Shown piece by piece: positions 22,287 through 36,501 of a DNA stretch of 64,000 nucleotides. The stretch spans positions 235,353,271 to 235,417,270 of the forward strand of contig NC_073696.1 of assembly GCF_029784165.1 (NCBI RefSeq), read 5' to 3'. The notes beneath the pieces were generated by a model, which ran no database searches, was not told where the DNA came from, and was given only the letters and a program-made list of their open reading frames with translations. The stretch is from Wyeomyia smithii. Lineage: Eukaryota > Arthropoda > Insecta > Diptera > Culicidae. Position 1 is the stretch's first letter, and each line of letters opens with the position of its first letter. Both the position numbers and the translations under genes were made by a program.

Positions 22287-23111
22287 ATACATTCTTACTG
22301 AAAACTATCAAGCTTTGTTGAAACGTAGATTACTTTGGATCTGATTGGTCGTTTAATGCTCCCCTCCCTAACACGGTCGACAGAATATTATACAGTGCTT
22401 TTTCGATTTTGCCACGGTCAAAAAAAAATTTGGATTTTTTTGTGTTGGATTCAATTGAAATTGATCATATTTTGAGTAAAATAATGCACTTTCATAGTTC
22501 AACGGAATATAAGTTCAAGCTATAAACAAATAAACAAAAAAAATCATAATATTATTCTTCATAGCATTCTCGCGAACTTCCTCAAGGCAATTAAACATGC
22601 AATTTAAATATAATTTATACTGTCAATTCTTAAGCATAGTTAGAAGAGTCTAATGCTTGCATATGTGAAATTGTCAAACCACTAGATTCTATGAGAACCA
22701 AACTGAGAACCAAACTTTAGGGCTGTTTGAGTATTAATAGTTCTTCTTCATCAACTATTCGAATAATACATAATTTTCGCTACAAAGTCTATGAAATACG
22801 TATATTACGGTTTAATTTTCACAAAATTACAACACAAATAAATTGTAACAGATATGACACTTGGTAGCCTTATCCAGAAAAGTGATCAATTGAATTGAGT
22901 GTATAGTGTTCTGAATACATGCAAGTACACAAAGCAAAGGTGAATGCACTATTTGAGCTACATAAGAGCGTGCTTTTGCTCGAACCAATCATTTTACTAG
23001 GGGGTGGCCAGTAGGACGGTTGCCAAAAAAGTTGCCTTTGTACAGCAGCAGCAAATGCATTGCTCAGCACTTCCTCCAGTGAAAAGCTCAGCCTATGCTT
23101 TGGCAACACAC
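22287..23111. other. Non-coding, nothing recognised
   Basis: A+T-rich up to about 22860, then a less A+T-rich stretch (22870-23110) with an open minus-strand frame of 82 codons and no recognised motif. Confidence 0.35.
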
Positions 23112-23115
23112 AAAC

Positions 23116-24483
23116 CACGGTGCTCCCACAGACCGTTATTATAAAAAAAATGCACCAAAGAATCTGAGTACACCATTCAACTCGTTATGACGTCCAGAAT
23201 CTCTGGTCAAATTTTCAAAATCATCGTACGGTACATTTTTGAGTAATGCCCTTTTGAAGGTCGTAAAGTAAGAAAAAGTGGTTGTAAAACGACGAAATAC
23301 TCAATGTAAAGCACGTTTTTCAGCCACAATTTTATGAAACAACTTCCGAAATAGTTTCTACACATTCCAAGTATTATATTCCAAGACATTTACAATTGGT
23401 GGAGAGATTTATTTGAAAATCCCACAGTGCCAGTGGTCTAATTTCGAAAAATCGAGATCGCTCTAGATTTGACTATGAAAAATTGATTTTATGTACTCAC
23501 TGTCTTCAACAAAATTGTTTCTTAGATAAAGGCCTTACTTTTGGCGTTTTTGGTTTTTCGATCAATCCACCTAACAGTTAGATGAAAAAAAATTTTTTTT
23601 CTAATTTTCAATATACCGGTTTGCTTTCTTCAGCAAAGTTGTGGGAAATTAAAAAAACAATTGCTGAATACTGCGATGTCCTATCTGTACGTTGAACACG
23701 ACAAAATAGAGTTTTTTTGTGGAACACCCCTCCTTAAAATCAGTTATTTGTCTATAATTTCGTCTGTATTGGTCAAAACAATGCAAAATGTTCTAAGAAT
23801 TAATGCATTCAACTAAGCTTTCCTCAAGACTTTGTAAAATTTATTGTTTTGATAATCACAGAAAAAAATATAGAGATAAAACTGATTTTAAGGAGGGGTG
23901 TCCCACAAAAAACTCTATTTTGTCGTGTTCAACGTACAGATAGGACATCGCAGTATCCAGCAATTATTTTTCTTTTGAAATTTTCCACAACTTTACTGAA
24001 GAAAGCAATCCGGTATATTGAAAATTAGAAAAAATATTTTTTTTATAGAACTGTTAGGTGGATTGATCGAAAAACCAAAAACGCCAAAAGTAAGGCCTTA
24101 TTCTATGAAACAATTTTGCTGAAGTCAAATCTAGAACGATCTCGATTTTTCGAATTTAGACCACTGTGCACTGTGGGATTTTCAAATATATCTTTCCACC
24201 AATTGTAAATGTCTTGAAATATAATACTTGGAATGTGTAGAAACTATTTTGGAAGTTGTTACATAACATTGTGGCTGAAAAACGTGCTTTACATTGAGTA
24301 TTTAGTCGTTTTAATATCACTATTTTGTACTTTACGACCTTCGAAAGGGCATTACTCAAAAATGTACCGTACGATGATTTTTAAATTTTGACCAGAGATT
24401 CTGGACGTCATAACGAATCGAATGGTGTACTCAGATTCTTTGGTGCATTTTTATTTATAATAACGGTCTGTGGGAGCACCGTG
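23116..24483. mobile_element. Giant fold-back element FB1 (1,368 bp), TSD AAAC
   Basis: The whole element is one palindrome: CACGGTGCTCCCACAGACCG at the left end, inverse at the right, arms of about 660 bp, and a centre of ~35 bp near 23800. AAAC occurs on both sides (23112-23115 and 24484-24487), so a 4-bp target duplication is likely. Landmarks in each arm include the AATCCACCTAACAGTTAG block and GGAACACCCCTCCTTAAAA. It has no convincing gene. The second copy is at 57545. Being self-complementary it could yield a long hairpin RNA if transcribed. Confidence 0.88.
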
Positions 24484-24487
24484 AAAC

Positions 24488-25536
24488 GTTAACAATCGAT
24501 AAAAAAAACCCAGCATGTCAAAGTTCAAAGTTTTGCCGGAGAATACGGCATTGATTGCGAGCAATAGAAATGAATATTTGCGGTGATTCGTGACAGTGGA
24601 TAAATCATTCCTAAGTTCAATCAGCACTCAGCAGAGTGGATTTTATCTGATGAGAGTCACAATAACCGGTAAAGTGAAGGCCTCATCGACTACCTTGAAC
24701 ATGGTAATGCAATCAGTAAAAAATATAATTATACAATATTGGATAGATTGAACGTTCAAATCTAGACGGAACGGTCGCATAAGTGCTCTTTAAGACAACG
24801 CTTTCGTCGTTGCTCGCGGTACAATGAACTAATTGAAGGTATCGCACTACGGACTGAATCTCCACCTTTCGTATATGCCAAAATAAGTCGGGTAAAGCAC
24901 AGAGATGCGATCAGCATTATATCCGATATTAAATTCTCCTTTTGAGGACAAATTGAAGTAATAATATTTTACTTCACGAATTAAGATAATAAATTTCTAC
25001 GATACGCGATCATTGTTCGTTAGTAAGTTTTTTATGATGAAATAGCATAGTATATTGAATAATTTGTATTATGACAGATGACGCTTGGGCGGTCAGAGGT
25101 CAGAAAAATTAACCCTTTTTAGACTTTTTTGATTAATATTTGTTTGAAAAAAATTTAGGTTCTTGTACCAAAAATATAAACGATAAAAATAAAATTCAAC
25201 AGTTCAACAGTAAATATTCGACGCTGAGATAAGTAATAAGGTTTAAAAAAAATTCAAAAATATTAGCAGAAGAGCTGAAAAATGCTTAAACTGAAGACAT
25301 CAGCTCATTTTGACACACAAATATTATTAGATTACACCCTGATGCAAGATATGTTTGTTAGGTGGAAAATATTGAAAAAATCCCTTAATAAAGAAAATAG
25401 TAATACAATAAGTAATAATAATGAAAAAATACTACAACTAGGCAAAACAAGATAACAGTCTTAGAAATTACAAAACATCGTTTGAGTGCTGATAGTTAAA
25501 CCTTCGAAAATAAATTCAAGCGCAGAATTAAAAACA
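24488..25536. other. Non-coding, nothing recognised
   Basis: A+T-rich. No exon, repeat or promoter could be supported. Confidence 0.4.
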
Positions 25537-27056
<1,520 letters not shown>

Positions 27057-27264
27057 TAGATACAAGGAATGTTTTTTTTTTTTTTGGTGACTCGGCACTC
27101 CTTCCTCCCTCTCTGAAGGGCAGCTGCAAACAAATTAAACACAAATTTCTGCATAACATCGAGGACTAACAATGTAAATGAAACCAACAGTGTAATGAGT
27201 GATGCACAGAAAAGCGGGTAATGTATGTAGTTTAACGAGGATGCGATAAATAAACTTAGACTCA
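27057..27264. other. Non-coding spacer
   Basis: Follows the microsatellite; T-run and ordinary sequence, no gene. Confidence 0.4.
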
Positions 27265-27445
27265 GAAAACATTTTTCTCATCCAGACGAGACTCGAACCC
27301 GCAATCACCGATGTGTCCGGCATGGTGCTTTCGTTAAACCAATCTGTTAATTAAATCTAAATCTGTTGTTAATCTGTAAATATCGATATTAGTCTACCAT
27401 ACCGGAGACATCGGGTTCAAATCCCGTCTGGACGAGAAAATTTCA
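27265..27445. mobile_element. Short fold-back with a tRNA-like T-arm in each arm
   Basis: Left arm TTTTCTCATCCAGACGAGAC then TCGAACCCGC; right arm CATCGGGTTCAAATCCCGTC then TGGACGAGAAAA. Each arm therefore has a pol III B-box-like word in opposite orientation (GGTTCGAGTC on minus, GGTTCAAATCC on plus). Arms also share CCGGACACATCGG / CCGGAGACATCGG. The centre is A+T-rich. It is similar in design, not sequence, to 6753-7384. Not an intact tRNA gene. Confidence 0.65.
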
Positions 27446-30400
27446 GAAAACTTGTCATCTATGCCGAATACCTATCAATATGGGTATTTTTGAAACCAGA
27501 ATGATGCCTAGAGGTCGAAATTTTACTCCAGGCGACCTTCAGAATCCTCAGCAAGTATTGAATAAAAATTTGCAAATATCAAGTTGGGGATGGCATAGTT
27601 ATAATAGTTCAAAAACCTTGAAATTTATTATGCTGCCAACAATAAAAAAGCAATAAAATTACAATAAATATAAATTTCTCAAATGCAAACAATTTAAAAG
27701 CAGTTCAAAGTGGATTGTTTTCCTTTATTTCATGTTCAACGTGTGCTAATTTTCAAGCATTAACACGATTCTGAAAATCTCATCCAAACCCGTCGCAAAA
27801 CTGATGGATTAAACGTTCCCAGTGCTATCATCATTTACTGTTCATCATGTACCATGGGAGTTCATACTAGTGTGGCATTGCAATCATTTCTTTTTCAAAT
27901 TTTCTGCTCGGTCTCTAACATGTAGGTTGCTGTAGAATGCTGTTCGCATATGATGTTTCATTCTAGACACAAATATGTATCATACAATATGATTAAGACA
28001 CGCCTTGCTAGACGAATAACTGCCGCATGAGGAAGGAAATAGGTCACAACAGGAATTTCCATTATGTTGGCGGCACGCACCACCGCCCGAGAGTGTGAGC
28101 GCCGGGTTTCTTGGGAAAACTTAAACAATTGAGTTATTTAGAGCTGACGACGCGACGGTCGGGATGGTCAAGTTTTCCCGGTCAACCTACAGCACTGCGA
28201 CGGTTATGGGTGTGCAACTATGTGATAAAAGTTAAAATCAGCTTGGCATAAATTTTAAAAATTGTAGAAATGTCGCATTATCTGCAGAACTAGTTCCATG
28301 AATGATTGCTAAAGTCATCCTGTGTCAGAGGATGAGCATTCCGACGTTCGGTTGGCAAGCTTGTAATAACTAGAAAAGTACCCATTAGTTAATTGCGTGA
28401 GTCGTGCTACTTAAATCTTTCTGGAACCCCATTTCAACTATGGATAAAGTTACCGTGTGCAACGCAGAACCGTGCCGGCATTCATCGTATCGCAATATGA
28501 CGGTAGGTATTCATGTTCACCTCTTGGCACGGACAATAACTGAAGCGGTAACGGATTTAATGCCGCTGTACTGTGTATCGTGCTTTGTTCCAGTTGCGAG
28601 TCCTGTCAGGAATATTACTCAGAGGTTGAAAGTAAAAGAATATCTGACAGGTTAGCGCTCATGTTTAACGATGATTAAAATTTAATTGACGCTCTACCGT
28701 CTTCTGATTCACGAAACTTTGTTTCCCCTCCCCAGAAGAAGGTACAATGTGGTGTAATCCCAAAGGAACCATTCATTTTAGGACATCTTTTTTATTTTTC
28801 GCTATAACCATTATCTCGACTCAGCTCCTATAACGGCGAAAAATTACAACATTGTCGAAAATGGCACACATATCATAGTGCACACCTTTCCTGCGGGATT
28901 TCCCAGGGACGATTCGCCGCATGGTGTGAAGCCGGCGGTTATTGCATAATAAATTAGGCTAATGTATCACACGTTATGACTTTCCTGGCTGCGTACGAAC
29001 GGCGAAACGGATGGTTCATGCAAAGTTTCAACAGGAGAAAAGTAAAACGGGGCCATTTTTCCCTTTCTTCGAGAAGAAAAATAACATGCAAATTAAACGG
29101 AAAAGTGCTTATGAATTTTTTTTTCGATTCTGCATCATTTATTCCTGAAGGCTTTAATTGGTGGAAAACTCTCTTGGAAGGTGATTTATGAAAACCCCTT
29201 GTATTTAAAAAAAATGGCAAAGTTTTATTATTAATTACAGGTACAGCTAAAAATATTAGGACGACGCTTGGGCTTGATCGCTCATCATTCCGGTTCCGCA
29301 AATATGTACTCATATTGAATAATTTTGCACCATTCTACGTTAGTTTTCAAAAAAATTGAAGTCGCCATCTTGGATTTCAAAATGGTGCCTAGCGGTTTAG
29401 TTTTGAGGTTTTATACGAAAGTGAAACAAAATTGATAGTTTACCCTTCACTACTAGACAACCAAACCGCCAGTACGCACTCTCAGTTCAAGAACCAGACA
29501 TACACATCCGGTGTGGCCATTTGTGCAATCCGATAAGACCAGCGGATAGAAACAATGCGCTGGCTAGTGAGTAACTCTATTCGCACAGCGCCCTTAATGG
29601 TGAGCTGTTTATCTACATAGTGTACGCGTGTGCGTGTAAAGCGTTCTTTAACAAAGGGACCCAGATAGAAGAAAAGTTCTCTGAATCTCCCCTCACCACT
29701 ATGAGCTACACTATGCTATGGTGAAGGCCAGACTATGTACGATGTTAAATTTGAATTCTACTTAAGTGCACTTATCTGCTCGGTGCGCTGCGTGATACTT
29801 CACGATGCACCCTCGACATAAAGCATCCGGTGTCGGTGCACTCTTTAAATCGCCGAAATAGAGCGACATGTAAAATCCTACCCAGTTAATGTTGTGCACT
29901 GTTAAAAATCTGTCAGGTGTCCTGGTAATGGAACAAAGTGGTTGAGATTTTAACTAAACTTTCTGATAGGTACTGATGATGATTACAACTGCAGCTGACC
30001 CTTTGCTTCTTATGTGGGTGTCCGCAGTGAAGGTAAATTGGTAACCTCCCTTATGTCAGCTATCCTAATTAGATTTTCCCTACAGTGTCACTCATGCATG
30101 GTGGTGCACTCTGTACATTTATTGACGTCGGTTGCACGGTACGTCATCGGTAGCATTGAACAAACGGCGACAGTGCGAAGCGGTTTTGGTAGGTTGACAA
30201 ACGACGCCGGGCCCTGGCCCAGTAGGATAGTACCACTGCCACAAATATATCATTGCAGTGCAGCTATGAGCAGTAGAGCGGAGACGATGACAACGAAGAA
30301 GATGATGATGATGGCCATGATCGCCCTTTACGCGCGCGAGTTCGAATGTCTAAATGTGGCCTCCCTCAAGTTTATGGATTTTTTCTTTCTGCTTCTTGGT

Positions 30401-31183
30401 CTGCATGCCCATTTGCACTATTCATGTGTGCATGTTGATTCCGAGTGAATATTCGAGCAAGCCGGCCTGCACCACATGTGGTATCACAGCCGCAGAGCAT
30501 GTTTTCGCGTGTCTCCTGTGGCCAGTGTCGCACTGGCAACGGAACCGTGGCGACAACTACGGCGAAAACAAATAAAGTACACTTCCTGAGACATGGCTCT
30601 ACTATAGTTGGGTCAATAAAATTTACATCAAACTATTCGCTATGTTTCCAGGGGAACCGCGGTTGATTACGGTGGTGCCGTGGCGACATACGGAGCGCGC
30701 AGTGAATTAATTATTTGTGCTGCTTGGATGCACATTGATTATAGATAGCTTGTTCAGGAAGGAAATTTACTCGCTAATTTCATTAGTAAATATTTACTGC
30801 GGAGCTAGCGCCGTATTTACTTCGGTCTCAGTAAGTGATCATAAGTGGGTGGTGAAACTTCAAAAGCCCTTAATTTTTCCTGAGCTTGTCAGTAAGTAAT
30901 TGATTTTCATAAATGAAATGATCCAACCTATTGCGAGAGCTTAATTCGCATCAAGGTAATGCTCAAATTAAAGAACTTTCGAATTTTGATCAATATCGAC
31001 AGTTTTAATCACGGAAACGAAAACTCAGATTATCTAGCTGTCTTACGATTATTAAAAATACCGTTTCACAGAGAGATCTTCGAATAAACATCAATCGTCA
31101 TGAATCAACCTAAACTGTCACCATTCATTCCCCCTTCAGGCGCTGAAAAGAATCACCTGCATAACAATTGATGAATTAGTTAC
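27446..31183. other. Host-like single-copy DNA without a recognised gene
   Basis: Higher G+C than its surroundings in 27950-28700 and 29450-30700. Open frames of up to 144 codons (for example 30014-30448) show no domain, and the best have no start or splice support. No repeats shared with the rest of the window were seen. It may hold introns or regulatory DNA of a gene outside my ability to recognise. Confidence 0.4.
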
Positions 31184-31300
31184 ACTGGTCGACAAAATGA
31201 AAAAAAGTGCATTACAAACGCTCAAACCGGAAAAAAATAAAAGATTAGAGCTATTCAACCATTCCTATGAATTTTGGTGCCCCAAAATCGTAATTGTTCC
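31184..31300. repeat. One arm of the fold-back family at 61.8-62.1 kb
   Basis: CTGGTCGACAAAATG, then AAACGCTCAAACCGGAAAAA, AGCTATTCAACCATTCCTAT and GAATTTTGGTGCC match, in order, the reverse complement of the right arm at 61785-62101. The opposite arm is missing here. Confidence 0.7.
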
Positions 31301-31391
31301 AAAATGACCCTAGATGAATAATTCCGCAACTTTGAGCAAAATCTGTGATGGTCGCATGACGTAAACAGTAATGTGTCAAAAGAAATTAACT

Positions 31392-31698
31392 CTACGAATC
31401 TCGTTCAGGTAGGTAACAAAATTTTTGTCTTCTGTATAAAAACTCCGCTGGAAATTCCCAGTCAATCGTGCAGCAGTCTCTTTCCCAGAACCAGGTATAG
31501 TAACGAAATTCCATTTCCACATACAGATAGAAATTCGAAGTAGGCTCTATTGCGTTGTCTGGAAAAAGTATAATTTTTCGATATTCCTTCACCGGAACAA
31601 ACACCTTGTTTCCCATGGGAGAAACAACGACGGTCGCATGGTAGCGAAATAAGTAAGCGACAAATAAAGAGTAGCGATTAAGTTCCCTTTCTTGATAA
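31392..31698 (-). CDS. Unassigned candidate terminal exon
   Basis: On minus, a splice-acceptor-like site (TTGTTCCTATCATCTACAG, ending at 31699) is followed by a frame open for 101 codons to a TAG at 31392-31394. An internal ATG at 31616 gives 74 codons. The peptide has mixed, protein-like composition with many aromatics (YVEMEFRYYTWFWERD) and ends YLPERDS. I do not recognise a family. No upstream exon was found, so it may be a pseudo-exon or chance. Surrounding DNA is A+T-rich. Confidence 0.2.
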
Positions 31699-31704
31699 CT
31701 GTAG

Positions 31705-33177
31705 ATGATAGGAACAAAGCTACGTATTAGAAAACTAGAGAAAGGCAGGAAAAAAATCGCAAAAGAGAAATGTTTCTCTCCGGGGTTTAAGAGGGTTAGG
31801 TTTGAGTAGAATTTGTTTCCGGGCGAATAACAGATTTGAATCCGAGCGGTCGATATTTTTTCCGCACGAACGGGAACTTACGTATCACAAGTCTTTGGCA
31901 AAGGTCTTGAACATTAACATAGCGTTTGTAACCGGACTTTTGAAGGTCGTGTCTCCAAGCCGTCAATGTTTCACTTTTTTAAACGATGCAAAGGAGCATG
32001 TACAATACCCGATATCGAATTTATTTTTACGCCAAATGTCTTTAAATTTTTTCATCGGTCAAAAAAAATAACAATTTAACCGCTTTGAAGCTCCACAGGC
32101 CGGAGTTCGATTGAGCTGAAATTTAGCATGAGAACTTTTTTTTAAAAAGACGAAAATTTTGAGGACTACTGGTAACCAAGGTAAAATTTTTCCCATACAC
32201 TTCATTCGCACACTAATAAGCAATAATGCAGACCTCTAAGCATAAAAAAATGAAGATCAAAGGCTCTGTGGGTGGAGAAAGAAGTGTGGTTGATCGATAA
32301 ACCGGGAGTACGGGGGGTGGGGAGTCCAAGGATACGACACTGATGAGGTTCAAACATTTAATTACATACACATAAACTAAACTTCAATTATTTCTTCGAA
32401 ACTTTTTTTCTGTAACCAGGGCCTGACAAAGTCATTCTCAATTAAAAATCGTTAGGCGATAGTGGCGCTGAGCAATCTCACAAAAATGGGCAACCATTTT
32501 AATCGATCATTTTGATCTGTACAGTTCCTATGGCCCAAAGATGTCGTTAATATTTTTTATTGAACTTCGACCAAATTTTGAGAAGGGTTCATGTAAAAAT
32601 GGTATTATTGATTTAAAATCTTTTTAAGGGGCAGAACAGTTTGTTTGATCGGTGTGACGTCTTTGGCAAAGTTGTAGATAATGATTTTGTCTTTCCAAAC
32701 AAAACATACACAAAAAGAAATCAGAAAAAAATTAAAATAGGATGTCTCTAAAAAGCTATTTAAAGTTGAGTATGTCGAATTAAATGCTGAAAATCATTTT
32801 TTCTGTCTACACTACTAGTGTATCAGTGTAAGTAGAATTTCCATCAGAAGTAACCTCTGAAGCATGTTGTAGAATATTTACCTACATTTGTTCGCTTAAT
32901 TCAGCTGAGCTTGAGCTTGAACATGACGACCGCACCTTTCGTAGCCGCTTCTCCGTGATCGATCCGAGCTCGTGAAGTTGCATAAATCACGAATATGGCT
33001 ACTTGGGATTAGTTTGCCATCTTCATTGTACAAGTAGCTACTGCTTTGTATAGATCGATAACGCCGCCGGCCACGTCCTTACGATCGTTAGGTTAAGTGA
33101 GGATCTTTGAAAAGTCTACATCGCTTAGTCTATAGATTAATCATGTGTTTTAGGTGACTTTTTTCCTTTTCACTCCG
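31705..33177. other. Non-coding; small fragments of dispersed repeats
   Basis: No gene. Near 32655 there is a GTCTTTGGCAAAGTTGTAGA word typical of the repeat family also seen at 39.4, 42.5, 51.2 and 59.2 kb. The rest is not classified. Confidence 0.4.
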
Positions 33178-33180
33178 GGG

Positions 33181-33314
33181 ATATGACACTCATAATAACC
33201 CAGAATTCACGGCAGATGTCGGTTTGTGACGTTTTTCTCACTTATGTGATTCCTATAATAGGCATGTATCCACGTCACTCCGATTACGCTTTGAAGTGAC
33301 TCCCGTAATAAGCA
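33181..33314. repeat. Motif cluster GTGACTnnCGTAATAnGCA
   Basis: Related words occur at 33181 (ATATGACACTCATAATAACC), 33245 (TGTGATTCCTATAATAGGCA) and 33293 (GAAGTGACTCCCGTAATAAG). The same word is at 60910 (GAAGTGACTTTCGTAATAGG). Possibly ends of a MITE family. Confidence 0.45.
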
Positions 33315-33761
33315 CCAATAGATTTGTCCTTTTAAAAAAATATCAAAAGAAAATGTTTCTGGATTTTTTTGTATTTCGAATTTCTTTTAAGTTCAAGCAA
33401 CTATTTATGGTGAAAAGTGCGCAAAAACTTTTATCGAGGTATGACGGTATTGTTTAGTTTTCGTAGGAAAAAATGGGATTGTCAAAAAGTGGGTTTTTCT
33501 AACTTTATGTACTCGGCAATTTAAACACCCGTAAGTGCTCGGCAGTGTACCCGGGTACCCACCAGAATGAAACGCTTTTTACTTCTCAAATTCCGATTTT
33601 AAATCGTGACTCGGAGATTGGATGATTTGACAATTTTCAATATACGCGATCTAAACAGCCGTTGCTACCCAAATGGTTCCTGTATATCCGGATCTCAAGA
33701 TCCATTCAAGATCAAAGGCATATTTCACCAAATGGTATAAAACTCAAACAATATTGGTATC

Positions 33762-33933
33762 AAAATTCATGCAATCACCTTCAGGAGTGGATATTAATCC
33801 ATTCTGAGTCCATCTGCCTTTGAAATAGCCACTCTGGAGCAGGTATCCAAGCCAGAAGCATGTTTTGTGTATGTTAAAATTCATGAAATCACTTCGGGAG
33901 TTGATTAACATGCATTACATACATCCATCTGAT
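33762..33933. repeat. Two-unit tandem repeat, ~114-bp period
   Basis: AAAATTCATGCAATCACCTT at 33762 is repeated as AAAATTCATGAAATCACTTC at 33876, each followed by an AGGAGT/GGGAGT block, AATCCATT/ATGCATTA and CATCTG. Diverged; no gene. Confidence 0.55.
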
Positions 33934-33978
33934 AACTTGTCCCCGAAATAAATACAAACTCTAGCAATATGGGTTTGG

Positions 33979-34129
33979 GGCCATCCACATATCACGTGTG
34001 GACTGTTTTTTAACGATTTTAACCCCCCCTGGACAACTGCCCATATAAATCCAAAAAATTTGTATGGACCGTGGACATCACACAGACCCCCCCCCCCCCC
34101 AAAGCTGTCCACGTGGTATGTGGATGGCC
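33979..34129. mobile_element. Palindromic MITE, CATCC family, member 2
   Basis: Left end GGCCATCCACATATCACGTG, right end CACGTGGTATGTGGATGGCC. The centre has CCCCCCC and a run of 14 C (about 34087-34100) on plus. No clear target duplication. Related to members at 21846 and 36502 by the CATCCA ends, an ACGT word in each arm and homopolymeric G/C runs. Confidence 0.7.
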
Positions 34130-35864
34130 TCTTTCACTGGAGTCTGTGATGTGATTTCCATCTTGCACCCCTATGTGGCAGGCTATAAAAACGTAGTTCT
34201 ATGTCAAAAAAAAAAAACATTTTATTTAAAGACAAAATTATCATCTACAATATTACAAGAGACGTCACAGCGATCAAACAGATTGTCCTGGCTACAGAAG
34301 TAGTTGTGATCATCCGTTTCATTTTTACAAAAACCCCTTTCAAAAATTACTCGTGATTCGAAAAAAAAAATCAGCCATACCTCAATATAATAAATTTTGA
34401 GCTAAATATGGTCAAAGTTCCAGCCAAATAAAAAACGACAGTTTATAGAAAATATTATAATTGAGACATTCTACATTAAATTTCTCCCCTGTTGAACTTC
34501 ACTACGTCTGCCGATTTTCAATTAAAAATAACGGCATGACGTGCTTTTTTGGGGAGGTCTTTAATGTGTGACATAACGTGATAAGATGGAGCAGGAGGGG
34601 CTGGTTAATACCGTTAAAAAATTGCGTGGCGTACTCACTGGACGCGGCTTGCAACTTTCACGTGTCCATCATTGTTTCAATTGCGATTTGCACTGGATCG
34701 AAGAGCAGGTGCAAGTCCTCCAACTACATGCATAACAATTTAGCTAAGATTTCATTCAAAATATACTCGACGACGGTGCAAAAAAGCGCTGCTCACGTGT
34801 TTGAAAAGTATCATCAAATGACATGAAGCGGGGCTAATTTTAAATGACACGCTGTAGTAAACGAAGGAGTCATAATTTGCATCAATCATTGCGTCAGTTT
34901 CATTTGGCATGGACCGATGAGCAGTAGACGGGAAAGCAACCCGTAATCAAGCTCGATTGACAGCAAAAATGCTTATCGCGATTCGATGACAGTAGCCGAA
35001 ATGAATGTAATGAAGATGAAACTGTTCGAATGAAACTGACTGCGTGAAATGTTTAGTTTCTTTTTCATGTTTGAAAATTGTGGTAAAATTTCAATAGAAC
35101 ACTAATTAATGCACCTATTGGTGTGTTCTGACCTTTCGTATTCCAAATCTGATATCAAAGAATATAGATTAGCACTTAAGCTTCAATTAGCAGAAGGAAA
35201 AAAAGCAACAGAATGTAACTTCTACTTCTTACTTTTGCTTAAAATAATATTTTTTGGGAACCAACAGCGCAACTGCACCATATATTCAAAACACCGAGGG
35301 GAAATTTCGTAACGCAATTGATATTATTGATATCGTTCATTCATTTCTATTTCAGACGCCATTTTTCACCACTCATCACTGCGACCAGAAACATTTTGAT
35401 CTATTATGATATTGCCCAAGTGTTTTCTGTACTCCGCACTTTTGTTTTTGACAGTATCACTATTGAAGTAAGTAATCCGCCGATCATTTATATTCGTGCT
35501 TGTGTGTGAGGTGTTACTATTCCGTTTCAAGCTTACTATTCTACTATACCGAGCCTCTTCCTATCCTACCAATATCACCAAATTACAATTCCCTGGAGAG
35601 GATCAATACTCCTCTGATGAATTTTATTATTAGCGGGACTTTAATTTTGTCAAGGAGAAGAAGTCTTATCGAAACCTCGTTCCTCCAGCCATTGTCGTGG
35701 CTTGATCACAATTCCCTGAACTAGTCTACGTTACTCAGACCAGTTTTATTATAAAAGAGATCTATTTTTTTAGAAAGAAAGTCAACAGAGTACTGAAGAA
35801 TTAAATTTGAAGGAAGGGTATGTGATGGAGAGCCTGAGAATTAACCGTCGTTAAAATCCTTTGA
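34130..35864. other. Non-coding, nothing recognised
   Basis: A+T-rich. Several short open frames with no motif; no repeat partner seen. Confidence 0.4.
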
Positions 35865-35950
35865 CAACCAAATGGTCTGATTCTACTAAAAATCGAACCC
35901 ATGACCACCCGCTTGTCAAAGCGGACTCCGAACCTTGCGCCTGCAGAGCT
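35865..35950 (-). pseudogene. tRNA-like fragment
   Basis: On minus: an anticodon-arm-like stem CCGCT/AGCGG around TTGACA, then GGTGGTCATGGGTTCGATTT with a B-box-like GGTTCGATTT. The T-stem is not closed and the acceptor does not pair. It is probably the head of a tRNA-derived repeat; it abuts the repeat fragment to its right. Confidence 0.4.
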
Positions 35951-36172
35951 CCTCTGGACCTTTCATTTGGTACTAATATTATAAGGATCGGTACAGCCAT
36001 CTCTGAGAAAAGTGACTGAGACTGAAAAGTTGTGCATACACACATATATACATGCAGAAGAAACTCAGTTCGTCGAACTGTGTCAAATGGTATATGACAT
36101 TCGGCTTGTTGAATCACTTTTAGACCTTCGCTTTTGCCAGTGAATGCTATACCTTTCTAGGAGAAAGGCGAA
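35951..36172 (+). repeat. 3' fragment of the 2.4-5.1 kb repeat family
   Basis: Carries the last module in the same order as copies A and B: CCTTTCATTTGGTACTAAT, CAGCCATCTCTGAGAAAAGT, a short CA/TA-rich microsatellite, and the end TACCTTTCTAGGAGAAAGGC. 5'-truncation with a constant 3' end is what retroposed copies would show. Confidence 0.8.
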
Positions 36173-36501
36173 AATGGAACAATTTTAAACAAAAGTATGC
36201 ACATGAAGGTTTAGTTTAATTAGTATGTTGATAGAAACTGAACTGGGGTTACAGCGAATATAACTCAGAAAGTATTACATCGACTAATCTGAAGATTTTC
36301 CGAACATTAAAGTTTCATCACATCCCGTAAGATATGCCTACGTCAAAATAAATTGGTATTCAAAATTCTTTCTATTTTCAACTCGGTTAAATTTGTAGCC
36401 TCTACATCCGCCCACCGTATTAAAGCATCAAAGTGAAAAAACCCAGAGTCTCGCTGAAAAAAACTCACCGAAAACCTTCCCGCAGGCATATTTTTGACTG
36501 A

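Noticed and set aside
30014..30448. 144-codon open frame in host-like DNA
   Set aside because: No homology, signal or domain recognised; ends in low-complexity hydrophobic sequence and overlaps another chance frame.
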